Counted from the stretch's first letter, positions 1 through 8,412 are shown. The stretch is 57,384 nucleotides of DNA from Clostridiales bacterium (GCA_012513435.1 JAAZCE010000029.1:1-57384), one strand, 5' to 3'. Numbers and translations: made by a program. Notes: generated by a model from the letters alone, not told the origin.

Positions 1-290
1 CATGAACAGCACAGTGATGTATGTACTGAGATGGTTATTCCTGTGCTTCCGTCGCATTTTGATATCTCTTCCATACACAGCGCATAGCTTAGGTAATCTC
101 CGCCTACTCCTCCGTACTCCTTGGCGTATGGGATTCCCATCAGGCCATACTTATGCATTTTCTTTAGCAGCTCCATATCAAACTGCTCGCTCTCATCCAT
201 TTCCTCTGCCAATGGCTTTACTTCATTCTCTGCGAACCTTCGATACATTTCCTGCTGCAGTAAATGTGTCTTTGATAATTTGAAATCCAT
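1..290 (-). CDS. Acyl-CoA dehydrogenase, N-terminal part (runs off the left edge)
   Basis: The minus strand is open from an ATG at 290 to the window edge, giving about 96 residues that start MDFKLSKTHLLQQEMYRRFA. This is the helical N-terminal domain of the acyl-CoA dehydrogenase family, with the typical GIPYAKEYGGVGGDY stretch and the ISKCDGSTGI helix. These flavoproteins oxidise acyl-CoA, or in clostridia reduce enoyl-CoA together with electron-transferring flavoprotein. A strong ribosome site (AAGGAGG) precedes the ATG, and the gene lies 11 bases after the CoA-transferase stop, so it is cotranscribed. The FAD and catalytic regions are outside the window, so the substrate cannot be read. 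From context I infer reduction of the enoyl-CoA made by the deaminating enzyme encoded upstream. Confidence 0.85.
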   Translation of the reverse strand, partial: MDFKLSKTHLLQQEMYRRFAENEVKPLAEEMDESEQFDMELLKKMHKYGLMGIPYAKEYGGVGGDYLSYALCMEEISKCDGSTGITISVHTSLCCS

Positions 291-301
291 TATTTCCCTC
301 C

Positions 302-1510
302 TTATTTTCCTTCCGGTATGCCTACTATCTCTTCCTTGATCAATGCTTCAATTTCTTCCTGGGCGTAGCCTATTTCCTTCAGTACAGCACAGGTATCCTC
401 GCCGAGAAGCGGTGACGGCTTATTGATACAACCAGGAGTTTCGCTGAATTTGACCGGTATCCCAAATCCCCTGAAGTGTCCTACGTTAGGGTCTTCAATA
501 TCTATAATCATGTCTCTTGCAATAATCTGAGGGTGAGCCATAGCTTCAATAGGCGCATATACCTTCATTGCAGGAACCTTGTACTGCTCAAATCGCTCAA
601 GCAGCCACTTTTCTGTCTTACCTGACATTACCTTCTTCATAAGCTCCGTGAACTTTTCATAGTTCTTACATCTAAGGTCATTTGTGGCATAGAGAGGATC
701 CTCTATAAGCTGGGGCATATCAAGAGCCTTACAAAACTCAGGCCACATTGAATCCTCCGTAATAGTTACAGCTACATATCCGTCTGCGCAATCGTATGCA
801 TCGTATGGCACGATTTCTCTCGGTTTAGCATTGCCCGCACGGCTTATCTGCTCTCCCGTCAAGCTGTATGCAAGCACTGCATCTTCAATGGTTGCGAACA
901 TTGTATCGAGCATAGATACATCAACTCTTCTGCCTTTTCCTGTGCGCTTTCTATCATAGCATGCCAAAGCAATCGCCAAGCTCATTGTAAGTCCGGTATA
1001 ACTGTCTCCCACCGAAGCACCGGAACGTAGAGGAGGGTCTTCCGGGAATCCTGTCATGTCCATGAATCCGCACATACACTCTATTACGTTGTCATATGCG
1101 GTGTTCTTTCTCAATGGTCCCGTCTGTCCAAATCCGGTGATTGATGAAAAAATAATGCTTGGATTGATTTCCTTTGCAACATCATAACCCAGGCTCAGTT
1201 TCTCAAGAGTGCCGTACTTGAAGTTTTCCAGCACTACGTCAACCTCAGCGTAGAGCTTCTTTATTATTTCTTTCCCTTCAGGTTCTCCCAAGTCAACGGT
1301 TATGCCTTCTTTGTTACGATTGTAGATTGCGAAGTAACCACTGTTTCCATTTGCTGCGTAAGGGTTCCAAAATCTTGACTGGTCTCCTCCGTCAACTCTT
1401 TCCACTTTGATTACTCTGGCGCCATAATCGGCCAAGTTCATTGCGCAGTACGGACCGCTGTACGCCTGTGTGAAGTCAAGCACTGTAATTCCTTCTAATG
1501 GTCTCATCAT
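302..1510 (-). CDS. CaiB/BaiF family (type III) CoA-transferase
   Basis: 402 residues, the usual length for type III CoA-transferases, which move CoA between acids through an aspartyl-CoA thioester. The opening LEGITVLDFTQAYSGPYC and the SITGFGQTGP stretch are family hallmarks. The catalytic Asp falls at residue 169 (GASVGDSYTG), the same number as in formyl-CoA transferase and CaiB. The start codon overlaps the stop of the preceding CoA-transferase gene (ATGATG, with GAGGGAGG upstream), so translation is coupled. Its neighbours are a second family member, a beta-aminoacyl-CoA lyase-like hot-dog protein and an acyl-CoA dehydrogenase, pointing to CoA activation of an amino or hydroxy acid. The substrate acid is unknown. 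Confidence 0.9.
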   Translation of the reverse strand: MMRPLEGITVLDFTQAYSGPYCAMNLADYGARVIKVERVDGGDQSRFWNPYAANGNSGYFAIYNRNKEGITVDLGEPEGKEIIKKLYAEVDVVLENFKYGTLEKLSLGYDVAKEINPSIIFSSITGFGQTGPLRKNTAYDNVIECMCGFMDMTGFPEDPPLRSGASVGDSYTGLTMSLAIALACYDRKRTGKGRRVDVSMLDTMFATIEDAVLAYSLTGEQISRAGNAKPREIVPYDAYDCADGYVAVTITEDSMWPEFCKALDMPQLIEDPLYATNDLRCKNYEKFTELMKKVMSGKTEKWLLERFEQYKVPAMKVYAPIEAMAHPQIIARDMIIDIEDPNVGHFRGFGIPVKFSETPGCINKPSPLLGEDTCAVLKEIGYAQEEIEALIKEEIVGIPEGK

Positions 1511-2718
1511 TTGTTACCTCCCTCACACATCACTATATTATTACTAACCATAGCTTCTATTTCACTTTCCCGACAGCCTATGCTCTTAAGGAACTCCGCC
1601 GTATCCTCGCCGAGAATAGGGGCTGAACCCGATGGCATATCCTCTATGCCGGATATCTTTATTGGAAGTCCCGGCATCTTAATACTGCCCAGGACCTTAT
1701 CTTCTACTTCTACTACCATATTTCTGGATTGCAGCTGCTCGTTTTCAAAAGCCTCAGCTACTGTGAACCCCGGACCGCTTGGAATGTTATATGGTCTCAG
1801 CAAATCTTCGATCTCCCATTTTGACATATCCTTGAATTTGTCAGCTATTATCTTTCGCAGGCTACTGTCATAGTTCTTTCCACGAGATTCATTGCTGTCA
1901 TACCTTGGGTCATCCAAGAGCTGGGGCATATCCATAGCCTCGCAAAACTTCTCCCACTGTGAGTTTGTGGACACTGCCGTGGATACGATACCGTCCTTGA
2001 CTTCAAATGTATCGTAAGGGGCAATACTGCGAGAGCGGTTTCCTTCTCTCTCAAACTTCTTTCCTGACATTGCGGCTTCCACTACGCTATCTTCCAATGC
2101 CGTAAACATGCAGTCAGCCGACGAAATATCTATTTGCTGACCCTTTCCTGTTTCATCCTTGGCCATCAATGCAATTACCATTGAAAATGCCAGAAACACT
2201 CCGCCAAACTGGTCTGCCATTCTGGAGCCGTGAGCCGTAGGCTTTCCTCCCGGGAATCCCGTAATCTGCATAAGCCCGCAAAGAGCTTCCGCAGCCAAAT
2301 CGCTTCCTGCCGTATAGCTTAAGGGACCTGTCTTACCAAAACCTGTCTGAGATGCATAGATGATGGCAGGGTTTACCTTACATGCATCCTCGTATCCCAA
2401 ACCGCACTTCTCAAGCTCTCCTGCAGGGAAACTGTCGCAAACTACATCTGCAGTTCCTATGAGCTTCAATATCATTGCCTGCCCTTGAGATGAAAATCTG
2501 TCAATACAGACGCTTCTTTTCCCTCTGTTCATATATGCGTGATACGCACTACCCTTTTCATTTTTGGGGCAACATCCTCTTAAAACATCTCCACCTAAAT
2601 TATGGTCTTCTATCTTAATTACTTCTGCTCCAAAATCGGCAAGAAGCATGGTCGCATAGCTTCCCGTGTGCCCCTGTGTAAAATCAATTATCCTTATTCC
2701 ATCTAATATTTTAGACAT
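1507..2718 (-). CDS. CaiB/BaiF family (type III) CoA-transferase, second paralogue
   Basis: 403 residues from the ATG at 2718, chosen because GGAGG lies six bases upstream and the protein then opens MSKILDGIRIIDFTQGHTGS like other family members. A longer reading to 2772 would run into an inverted repeat and adds no family sequence. The catalytic Asp is at residue 169 (SRMADQFGG), and the QTGFGKTGP motif is present. It is clearly paralogous to the next gene downstream but well diverged. Both keep the catalytic Asp, so either each acts on its own substrate or they form a mixed enzyme, as known for some aromatic-acid CoA-transferases. It lies between the hot-dog gene and its paralogue in one apparent operon. 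Confidence 0.9.
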   Translation of the reverse strand: MSKILDGIRIIDFTQGHTGSYATMLLADFGAEVIKIEDHNLGGDVLRGCCPKNEKGSAYHAYMNRGKRSVCIDRFSSQGQAMILKLIGTADVVCDSFPAGELEKCGLGYEDACKVNPAIIYASQTGFGKTGPLSYTAGSDLAAEALCGLMQITGFPGGKPTAHGSRMADQFGGVFLAFSMVIALMAKDETGKGQQIDISSADCMFTALEDSVVEAAMSGKKFEREGNRSRSIAPYDTFEVKDGIVSTAVSTNSQWEKFCEAMDMPQLLDDPRYDSNESRGKNYDSSLRKIIADKFKDMSKWEIEDLLRPYNIPSGPGFTVAEAFENEQLQSRNMVVEVEDKVLGSIKMPGLPIKISGIEDMPSGSAPILGEDTAEFLKSIGCRESEIEAMVSNNIVMCEGGNK

Positions 2719-2747
2719 AGTTATCCTCCGCACTTTTTGAACCAATT

Positions 2748-2780
2748 CAGTATCCTTGGGGACCCTCCCCAAGGATACTG
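2748..2780. repeat. Perfect 15-bp inverted repeat inside the operon
   Basis: CAGTATCCTTGGGGA (2748-2762) and its exact complement (2766-2780) flank a 3-base loop. It sits between the hot-dog gene stop and the first CoA-transferase ribosome site. No T-run follows on the minus strand, so it does not look like an ordinary intrinsic terminator. An RNA-stabilising or processing hairpin that sets relative expression of the operon parts is plausible. Confidence 0.7.
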
Positions 2781-2807
2781 CAAATTCATAGCTTAATTAA
2801 CGACTGA

Positions 2808-3236
2808 TTAACGTTCATAACCTACTACGAATGTAACTTCACCCTTTACGGTAAGAACTGGCTCATCGAATACCGTTGAAAAGTCCGTCTCGTGATTGTA
2901 TTCCGAAGTTTTGTACATTTCATATCCGTAAACCCTAGAACGAGTTCCCTGCTTCTTTACCCAAACGATGATTTCTACTGCATCCAGCATATGAACAGGA
3001 GTCAGGATATTTCCCTCGGTACGTACGAAGAGACCGCCATCTCCATTATCTCTGATGTTGCTAAGTTCAGTACAGCAGTCAATACACTTTTCCATAAGCT
3101 TACAGCCTGAAATCATTTCTCCCGGATAATGCAGATCTTCTCCGTGAATCGAAAGTCTGAACTTCAATTCAGTAACATCAGCGCCCTTTTTAACTTCACT
3201 TACCAGTGCTCTCTTTTCAGCTTCAACCTTTGCCAT
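2808..3236 (-). CDS. Hot-dog-fold protein resembling beta-aminoacyl-CoA ammonia-lyase
   Basis: 142 residues from the ATG at 3236 (GGAGGGAATAAAA precedes it; the upstream in-frame start at 3281 has no ribosome site). The core reads FRLSIHGEDLHYPGEMISG, then CCTELSNI, DGGLFVRTEGNILTPVH and VWVKKQGTRSRVYGYEMYK. From memory of the family this matches beta-alanyl-CoA:ammonia lyase and 3-aminobutyryl-CoA ammonia-lyase (single hot-dog domain, about 140 residues, DxHYxGxLVxG and TEL segments). Those enzymes remove ammonia from a beta-amino acyl-CoA to give an enoyl-CoA. Next to two CoA-transferases and an acyl-CoA dehydrogenase this role fits well. The substrate (beta-alanine, 3-aminobutyrate, a lysine or ornithine intermediate, or another) is not visible. 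A different hot-dog hydratase or thioesterase remains possible. Confidence 0.7.
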   Translation of the reverse strand: MAKVEAEKRALVSEVKKGADVTELKFRLSIHGEDLHYPGEMISGCKLMEKCIDCCTELSNIRDNGDGGLFVRTEGNILTPVHMLDAVEIIVWVKKQGTRSRVYGYEMYKTSEYNHETDFSTVFDEPVLTVKGEVTFVVGYER

Positions 3237-3272
3237 TTTTATTCCCTCCTTGATATAAAATAAGAAATGTTT

Positions 3273-3315
3273 TGTCAACACGCATACAATATTTCTGTGT
3301 GCTTCTATATTGTAT
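3273..3315 (-). promoter_or_regulatory. Dyad and -35-like element upstream of the hot-dog gene
   Basis: ATACAATAT (3284-3292) and ATATTGTAT (3307-3315) form a perfect 9-bp dyad with a 14-base spacer. A TTGACA element lies just downstream on the minus strand (3278-3273). The best-spaced -10 candidate (TATCAA, 17-bp spacer) would start transcription inside the ribosome site, so the exact promoter is uncertain. The dyad is a candidate operator for the CoA-transferase operon. No regulator gene is adjacent. Confidence 0.4.
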
Positions 3316-3326
3316 ATGCATAAACA

Positions 3327-3353
3327 ATGCCAACTTCACATGGAAGCTGGCAT
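3327..3353 (-). terminator. Probable terminator after mtaB
   Basis: ATGCCAACTTC and GAAGCTGGCAT form an 11-bp stem (one mismatch, a wobble pair on one strand) around a 5-base loop, between the mtaB stop and the hot-dog operon. The minus-strand side is followed by a weak T-rich stretch (TGTTTAT) and the plus side by CCTTTTA. Confidence 0.5.
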
Positions 3354-3472
3354 CCTTTTAGTTCTTTGAAATTTCAATAGTATTCAAGTGCTCGGCAATT
3401 TCTCAAAGTCCAAATCACCGGTAGGATAACACAACGGTTGCATTTTTGCAACTTATAGTTGTAGCAATGCAA

Positions 3473-4801
3473 CTACTCCTCGAGGGTTGTTATTCTGCCC
3501 TTCATCCCATCTCTCATAGTCCCTGTCAGCACTACCCTGACAAACCTATTGAGAAATTGTCTGCCGTCAAATCCGGCATCGTACTCCGCATATACCCGCG
3601 TGTAATTATCCGCATACCCAGTTATTATTCCCTTCTCTTCATCTATATCTTCCATGAGTACAAAGGCTTCTTCTCCTATACATCTGACAAAAAACTTGTC
3701 CGCTGCCTCTTTCCCCACCTCCTGCAGACCATCACTTCTCCTGTTTTTAACCTGAGGCGCTACGTGCCCCTCCATTCCAGCCGCTTTGGTAAAGGGCCTC
3801 TTGGAATATTTGAAAACATGGGTTTTGCAAAAATCACACTCCCTCACCAGGCTGCAGCTTTCTTCAAAGTCTGCCTCCTTTTCCCCCGGAAAGCCTGCTA
3901 TTATGTCCGTGGATATACCGTAATGAGGGTCAAAGTCTCTCAAAGCTCTGACTATTTCCATGTACTGCTTCCTGCTATATGGCCTGTTCATTGCTGCCAA
4001 CACCCTGTCACTTCCACTCTGAGCCGAAAGGTGCATATGGTGGCAGAGTTTATCGTACTTAAAGAGTCTTTTCACATAATCAGCATTTACAACGGCCGGT
4101 TCAAGGGAACTGAGCCTTATTCTAAAATCTCCGTCAATACGGTCCATGGCTCTGATCACTTCCTCAATACCAGGTGAGGCTGCTTTTTCTCCGCCATAAA
4201 GGGCCGTGTTTATACCAGTCAGCACGATCTCCTTATATCCGGCTCGGACCAGAGCTTCGGCCTCCGAAACAATATCAGCCAATTCTCTGCTTCTCACCTT
4301 GCCCCTTGCGTAGGGAATCACACAGTAGGTACAAAATCTGTTGCAACCCTCCTGCACCTTGATATATGCTCTCGTTCTGTTTTCTGTACTTGTGACGCAG
4401 CCCGTTTCCTCATATACATCAAGCTCCTCATAGCCTTTAATGTGTATCTGTTTTATTCTGTCCTCTGCAAAGTTCTTCACATACTCTGTAAGCCGACCTT
4501 TTTCATTTGTTCCTGCTACGATATCAACCCCTTGAACCGCCCCAACCTCATCAGAGCTTATCTGTGCATAGCAGCCTGTAACAACAACGATGCTGTCCGG
4601 ATTGACCTTTTTCATGCGCCTTATATACTGTCTTGATTTCTTATCAGCAACAGCTGTGACCGTACACGTATTGATTACATAAACATTGGCGTATTCCCTT
4701 TCATCAACCACAATATAGCCTTCTCTTCGGAAAGCCTCCGCCATAGCCTCTGATTCGTACTGGTTTACCTTACAGCCAAGGGTATGAAATGCTACCTTCA
4801 C
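3473..4801 (-). CDS. mtaB: tRNA t6A37 methylthiotransferase MtaB
   Basis: 442 residues. The enzyme adds a methylthio group to N6-threonylcarbamoyladenosine at tRNA position 37. It begins MKVAFHTLGCKVNQYESEAM, the MtaB signature distinguishing it from MiaB and RimO. The N-terminal MTTase domain carries Cys10, a second Cys in NTCTVT and a third in TGCYAQ. The radical-SAM cluster CNRFCTYC follows, and a TRAM domain ends the protein. The start codon is GTG at 4801, preceded by AGGAGG at good spacing. It stands alone, divergent from the M23/deacetylase gene. Confidence 0.95.
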   Translation of the reverse strand: MKVAFHTLGCKVNQYESEAMAEAFRREGYIVVDEREYANVYVINTCTVTAVADKKSRQYIRRMKKVNPDSIVVVTGCYAQISSDEVGAVQGVDIVAGTNEKGRLTEYVKNFAEDRIKQIHIKGYEELDVYEETGCVTSTENRTRAYIKVQEGCNRFCTYCVIPYARGKVRSRELADIVSEAEALVRAGYKEIVLTGINTALYGGEKAASPGIEEVIRAMDRIDGDFRIRLSSLEPAVVNADYVKRLFKYDKLCHHMHLSAQSGSDRVLAAMNRPYSRKQYMEIVRALRDFDPHYGISTDIIAGFPGEKEADFEESCSLVRECDFCKTHVFKYSKRPFTKAAGMEGHVAPQVKNRRSDGLQEVGKEAADKFFVRCIGEEAFVLMEDIDEEKGIITGYADNYTRVYAEYDAGFDGRQFLNRFVRVVLTGTMRDGMKGRITTLEE

Positions 4802-4886
4802 CTCTATTTCCTCCTGTCACCCGTCGATTATAACACATAAAAACTATTTTATGTTCATATTTTGTTATGTTGAAGGAGGTGTCTGA

Positions 4887-6701
4887 ATGATAAAAAGCAA
4901 GGCAAAGTTCATAGCTGCAGGAGCAATATTACTGTGTGCAGCGATTTCCCTCGGTCTTTCTTCCTTACTGTCCGAAAACTTGCTAATCACCGCGCAGAAA
5001 CAGACCTCTGCCGAAAAGCCAATAAAATGGGTGGAATTCGATGTTCCTTATGAAGTCATGAAGGAAGCCATGGATATAGATATAGAGACTTATAATAACA
5101 ACATACACATAAACTGGGTTGATATTTTAGCCTACCTTGGCGCAAAATACGGTGGACAATTCGATTACTACCAAAGTTCCGACATGACGCAGTTTGTAAA
5201 TAAGATAAAAAAGGGATGCTCCCCATCATCTCTTACGAAAGATATGAAGTATTTTGATTACTACAGCCGGGCATATGGGGCGATTCTAAACGGTTTCCTG
5301 GGAGAATACCAGATAAAACTCCCCGACAAAAAAACAAAGGAGCTGACATGGAAGAAAGCATACGGCCTAAAGGCCTTCTCCCCTGTAGCCGAAGGCTATT
5401 ATTATTCGGACTTCGATGATTTCGGTGAAAACAGAAGCTACGGCTACAGCAGGAGGCACCTTGGACACGATATGATTACATCGGTTGGAACCCCTGTGGT
5501 GGCTGTTGAAAGCGGAACGGTGGAGGCCCTTGGCTGGAACCAGTACGGAGGCTGGCGAATAGGAATACGAAGCTACGACAAGGAACGTTACTATTATTAC
5601 GCTCACCTGCGAAAGGACTCTCCCTTCGCCGACAATCTCTATATAGGCGCTCAGGTCACCGGTGGAGATGTTATCGGCTACACAGGTCAAACTGGCTATA
5701 GCATTAAAGAAAACGTCAACAATATAGACACGCCCCACCTTCACTTCGGGCTCCAACTTATCTTCGAAGAAGACGCCAAGGACAGCCCTACCCAAATATG
5801 GATCGACCTTTTTGATATTGCCCGATTGCTTTCCACCCACAGATGCACCGTTGTAGAAGATAAAAAAACTCATGAATACAAGAGAAAATATCCTTTCATA
5901 GAGGACAATTACTATTTAAACGAGATACAGACCTCCGTTCCTACTACCAATTCCAAAGAAGTGGAGCTGCCCGTTTTGATGTACCATTCTCTCCTTAAAG
6001 ACCCCTCCCGTCAAAACCAGTATGTGGTCTCCCCAGACCTCTTTGAAAAGGACCTGAAGTACATAAAAGATAAGGGCTATACAACGGTTTTCATGAAGGA
6101 TGTTATAGATTATGTAGAGGGCAAAGGCAAGCTGCCTAAGAAGCCCATCGTCATAACCTTCGATGACGGCTACTACAACAATTACTACTACGCCTTCCCT
6201 TTACTGAAAAAATACAATATGAAGGCTGTAATCTCAGTAGTCGGAAAAATGTCCGATGAGTTTACCAACAATCCTGATGAGAATCCCAACTATTCCCACT
6301 TGACCTGGGACCATATTTTGGAGATGCATATGTCCGGCCACTGGGAAATACAGAATCATTCCTACGACTGTCATACCTATACCGACAGAAATGGTGTGTC
6401 TCAGAAGAAAGACGAAACAGTTACTGCTTATAAAGACTTTTTGACCTCCGACATATATCACCTTCAAAACAAAATAGCCTACGTTACAGGCGTGGCTCCA
6501 AATACCTTCACCTATCCCTTCGGCGCTTTTAGCGAAAAAACCGACGACGTTATCAAAGAAATGGGCTTCAAAGCCACCCTGGGCTGCACGGAAGGCGTCA
6601 GTATAATAAAAAAAGGCGAACCTCAATGTCTTTACAAGATAAAGAGACATCTGCGCCCGCCTGATAAATCATCTAGGGAATTCTTTGATTTTTTACGTTA
6701 A
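4887..6701 (+). CDS. Exported peptidase M23-polysaccharide deacetylase fusion
   Basis: 604 residues, starting at an ATG with AAGGAGG upstream. Residues 1-36 form a signal or anchor segment. Residues about 185-300 are a LytM/peptidase M23 domain with all zinc ligands: HLGHD at 191-195 and HLHFG with His286, plus YAHL with His240. Residues about 360-604 are a NodB-type polysaccharide deacetylase with LMYHSLL, TFDDG (424-428), the HSYDCH metal motif (His491, His496) and FTYPFG. One chain therefore seems able both to cut peptidoglycan cross-links and to deacetylate glycan, acting outside the membrane. Residues 40-180 match nothing I recognise. It overlaps rsmE by 4 bases at the 3' ends (shared TTAA stops). 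Confidence 0.85.
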   Translation: MIKSKAKFIAAGAILLCAAISLGLSSLLSENLLITAQKQTSAEKPIKWVEFDVPYEVMKEAMDIDIETYNNNIHINWVDILAYLGAKYGGQFDYYQSSDMTQFVNKIKKGCSPSSLTKDMKYFDYYSRAYGAILNGFLGEYQIKLPDKKTKELTWKKAYGLKAFSPVAEGYYYSDFDDFGENRSYGYSRRHLGHDMITSVGTPVVAVESGTVEALGWNQYGGWRIGIRSYDKERYYYYAHLRKDSPFADNLYIGAQVTGGDVIGYTGQTGYSIKENVNNIDTPHLHFGLQLIFEEDAKDSPTQIWIDLFDIARLLSTHRCTVVEDKKTHEYKRKYPFIEDNYYLNEIQTSVPTTNSKEVELPVLMYHSLLKDPSRQNQYVVSPDLFEKDLKYIKDKGYTTVFMKDVIDYVEGKGKLPKKPIVITFDDGYYNNYYYAFPLLKKYNMKAVISVVGKMSDEFTNNPDENPNYSHLTWDHILEMHMSGHWEIQNHSYDCHTYTDRNGVSQKKDETVTAYKDFLTSDIYHLQNKIAYVTGVAPNTFTYPFGAFSEKTDDVIKEMGFKATLGCTEGVSIIKKGEPQCLYKIKRHLRPPDKSSREFFDFLR

Positions 6702-7435
6702 AGTTCAAGTTCATACATTACCATGGCCAGAACAGCCATGCCTGCGGTTTCGGTCCTTAGAGTAGTTCTGCCCAGAGACAATGACCGGCCTCCAGCCTCG
6801 ACAATTGCCTCTGCCTCTCCATGGGAAAATCCTCCCTCAGGACCGATTATGACGGCCACCCTGGTAGCCGTGTCATCAACATGTGTCAGAACATCCTTTA
6901 TGGTTGTCCCCGCTTCGTTTTCATAGGGAAAAAGCACCAAGTCGAACTCATGGAAAGTTCCAATCATATCGTCAGTTTTCATTGCTTCTCCAACATGAGG
7001 AACAATCCCTCTCTTGCACTGCTTCACAGCCTCAGAAGAAATTCTCTGCCACCGCTGTCTTTTTTTATGAAAATTGCCCTTTTCCGTAACGACACTTCTT
7101 TCCATGAATACGGGCACTATGCAGTTCACGCCAAGCTCCACGCACTTCTGAATGATGCCCTCCATCTTGCCCTGCTTAGGCACTCCCTGGAACAAGGTTA
7201 CCTTAATAACCGGCTCGTTGGCAAAGCTCTGTTTATCTATTATCTTCGCCTCGGCCCCGTCTGTATCGAGTGACTCTATAGCCGCCGTATATTCCCACTC
7301 CTGAGTATCCGACACCTCAATGATATCGCCCACGCCAAGGCGTAAAACCTTTATCATGTGATGCAGGTCCTCTCTGCTCTCTATTAATATTGTCTTTTCT
7401 CCCACCTGACGTGGCTCCACAAAAAATCTGCTCAT
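6698..7435 (-). CDS. rsmE: 16S rRNA (uracil1498-N3)-methyltransferase RsmE
   Basis: 245 residues from the ATG at 7435, giving the family start MSRFFVEP. An earlier ATG at 7465 lies inside prmA and adds no conserved sequence. SPOUT-fold methyltransferase that uses SAM to methylate U1498 of 16S rRNA. Visible hallmarks are DLHHMIKVLRLGVGD in the PUA-like N-terminal part and IIGPEGGFSHGEAEAI followed by LSLGRTTLRTETA at the knotted SAM site. It starts 5 bases after the prmA stop, the common prmA-rsmE pairing. The ribosome site is weak, so coupling to prmA is likely. Confidence 0.95.
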   Translation of the reverse strand: MSRFFVEPRQVGEKTILIESREDLHHMIKVLRLGVGDIIEVSDTQEWEYTAAIESLDTDGAEAKIIDKQSFANEPVIKVTLFQGVPKQGKMEGIIQKCVELGVNCIVPVFMERSVVTEKGNFHKKRQRWQRISSEAVKQCKRGIVPHVGEAMKTDDMIGTFHEFDLVLFPYENEAGTTIKDVLTHVDDTATRVAVIIGPEGGFSHGEAEAIVEAGGRSLSLGRTTLRTETAGMAVLAMVMYELEL

Positions 7436-7440
7436 AGTTT

Positions 7441-8412
7441 TTATCTGGCGGCAATAGCACACCACTCTCCATCTCTTGCAACTTCAAGTATAGTGAATCC
7501 CGTAGCCTTGATGGCTTCAGAAACCATTTCTTCTTTTTCAGTCAGAATTCCTGATGAAATAAACACTCCGTCATCTTTGAGCAGCTTTCTCGCTCCTGGA
7601 GCAAGCTTCACAACCAGGTCAGCCATAAGATTGGCCAGAATCACATGAGCCTCAAAATCAACGCTATCTGTTAGGTCACCTGCCACTATCTTTACAAAAT
7701 CGCTTACCTTATTTTTCTCTGCATTTTCCCTGGCAACTTCAGCCGCATCTTCATCGATCTCCACTCCAAGAACGTCTCTGCAGCCTAGAAGGGCCGCTCC
7801 TATTGAAAGGATGCCTGAGCCACAGCCTACATCTAGGACCTTCTTTTGTTCCGGGGCTTTTCCTAGGTATTTCTCCATAAGCTTCATGCAAAGAGAGGTA
7901 GTTTCATGAGTCCCGGTTCCAAAGGCCATTCCAGGGTCTATCTCAAGTACCGTCTCTCCCTCTCCGGGTTCGTATTCTTCCCATGTAGGTTTAACCACTA
8001 TTCTCTCCGTCACCTTGGTTGGCTTGAAGTATTCCTTCCATTTATCCTTCCACTGTGAATCATCTGTTTCTATCATTTCTCCGTAAAGCCGTCCAAAATC
8101 CACGTCCCATCCGTAAAATCCCTCCAGCTCCTTGCTCTTCAGCTTCATAACCTCTATCTTAAGAGCCTGTATGAATTCCCGATTTTCCTTAGTGTCTTCA
8201 AAGTAAACCGATGCCGTAGGCTCTCTGTCCAAAGTATCCTTAAGTTCATCGTCTATATAATCCCAGCCATATTCGTTCTTCTTGTTCAGAATATCCTCCA
8301 TATCCTCGGGGTCATCAATGGAAATCGTATCTATTCCACATTTCATAAAAAGAGCCGTCACCTGTTCTATTCCCTGCCTGCTGGCATGTATTCTGAATTC
8401 TAAATATTTCAT
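7441..8412 (-). CDS. prmA: Ribosomal protein L11 methyltransferase PrmA
   Basis: 323 residues. It trimethylates lysines of ribosomal protein L11 using SAM. The SAM site VLDVGCGSGILSIGA is preceded by DPGMAFGTGTHETT, the PrmA-specific loop, and NLMADLVV is the catalytic-side motif. GGAGG sits a few bases upstream of the ATG. It is the first gene of a prmA-rsmE pair and divergent from the two-component operon beginning at 8601. Confidence 0.95.
   Translation of the reverse strand: MKYLEFRIHASRQGIEQVTALFMKCGIDTISIDDPEDMEDILNKKNEYGWDYIDDELKDTLDREPTASVYFEDTKENREFIQALKIEVMKLKSKELEGFYGWDVDFGRLYGEMIETDDSQWKDKWKEYFKPTKVTERIVVKPTWEEYEPGEGETVLEIDPGMAFGTGTHETTSLCMKLMEKYLGKAPEQKKVLDVGCGSGILSIGAALLGCRDVLGVEIDEDAAEVARENAEKNKVSDFVKIVAGDLTDSVDFEAHVILANLMADLVVKLAPGARKLLKDDGVFISSGILTEKEEMVSEAIKATGFTILEVARDGEWCAIAAR

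Noticed and set aside
2719-2772. Longer N-terminus for the second CoA-transferase
   Set aside because: It runs into the inverted repeat and has no ribosome site; the ATG at 2718 has GGAGG and the family start.
3446-4177. Plus-strand open frame of about 240 codons
   Set aside because: Entirely antisense to mtaB, with no ribosome site and no recognisable sequence.
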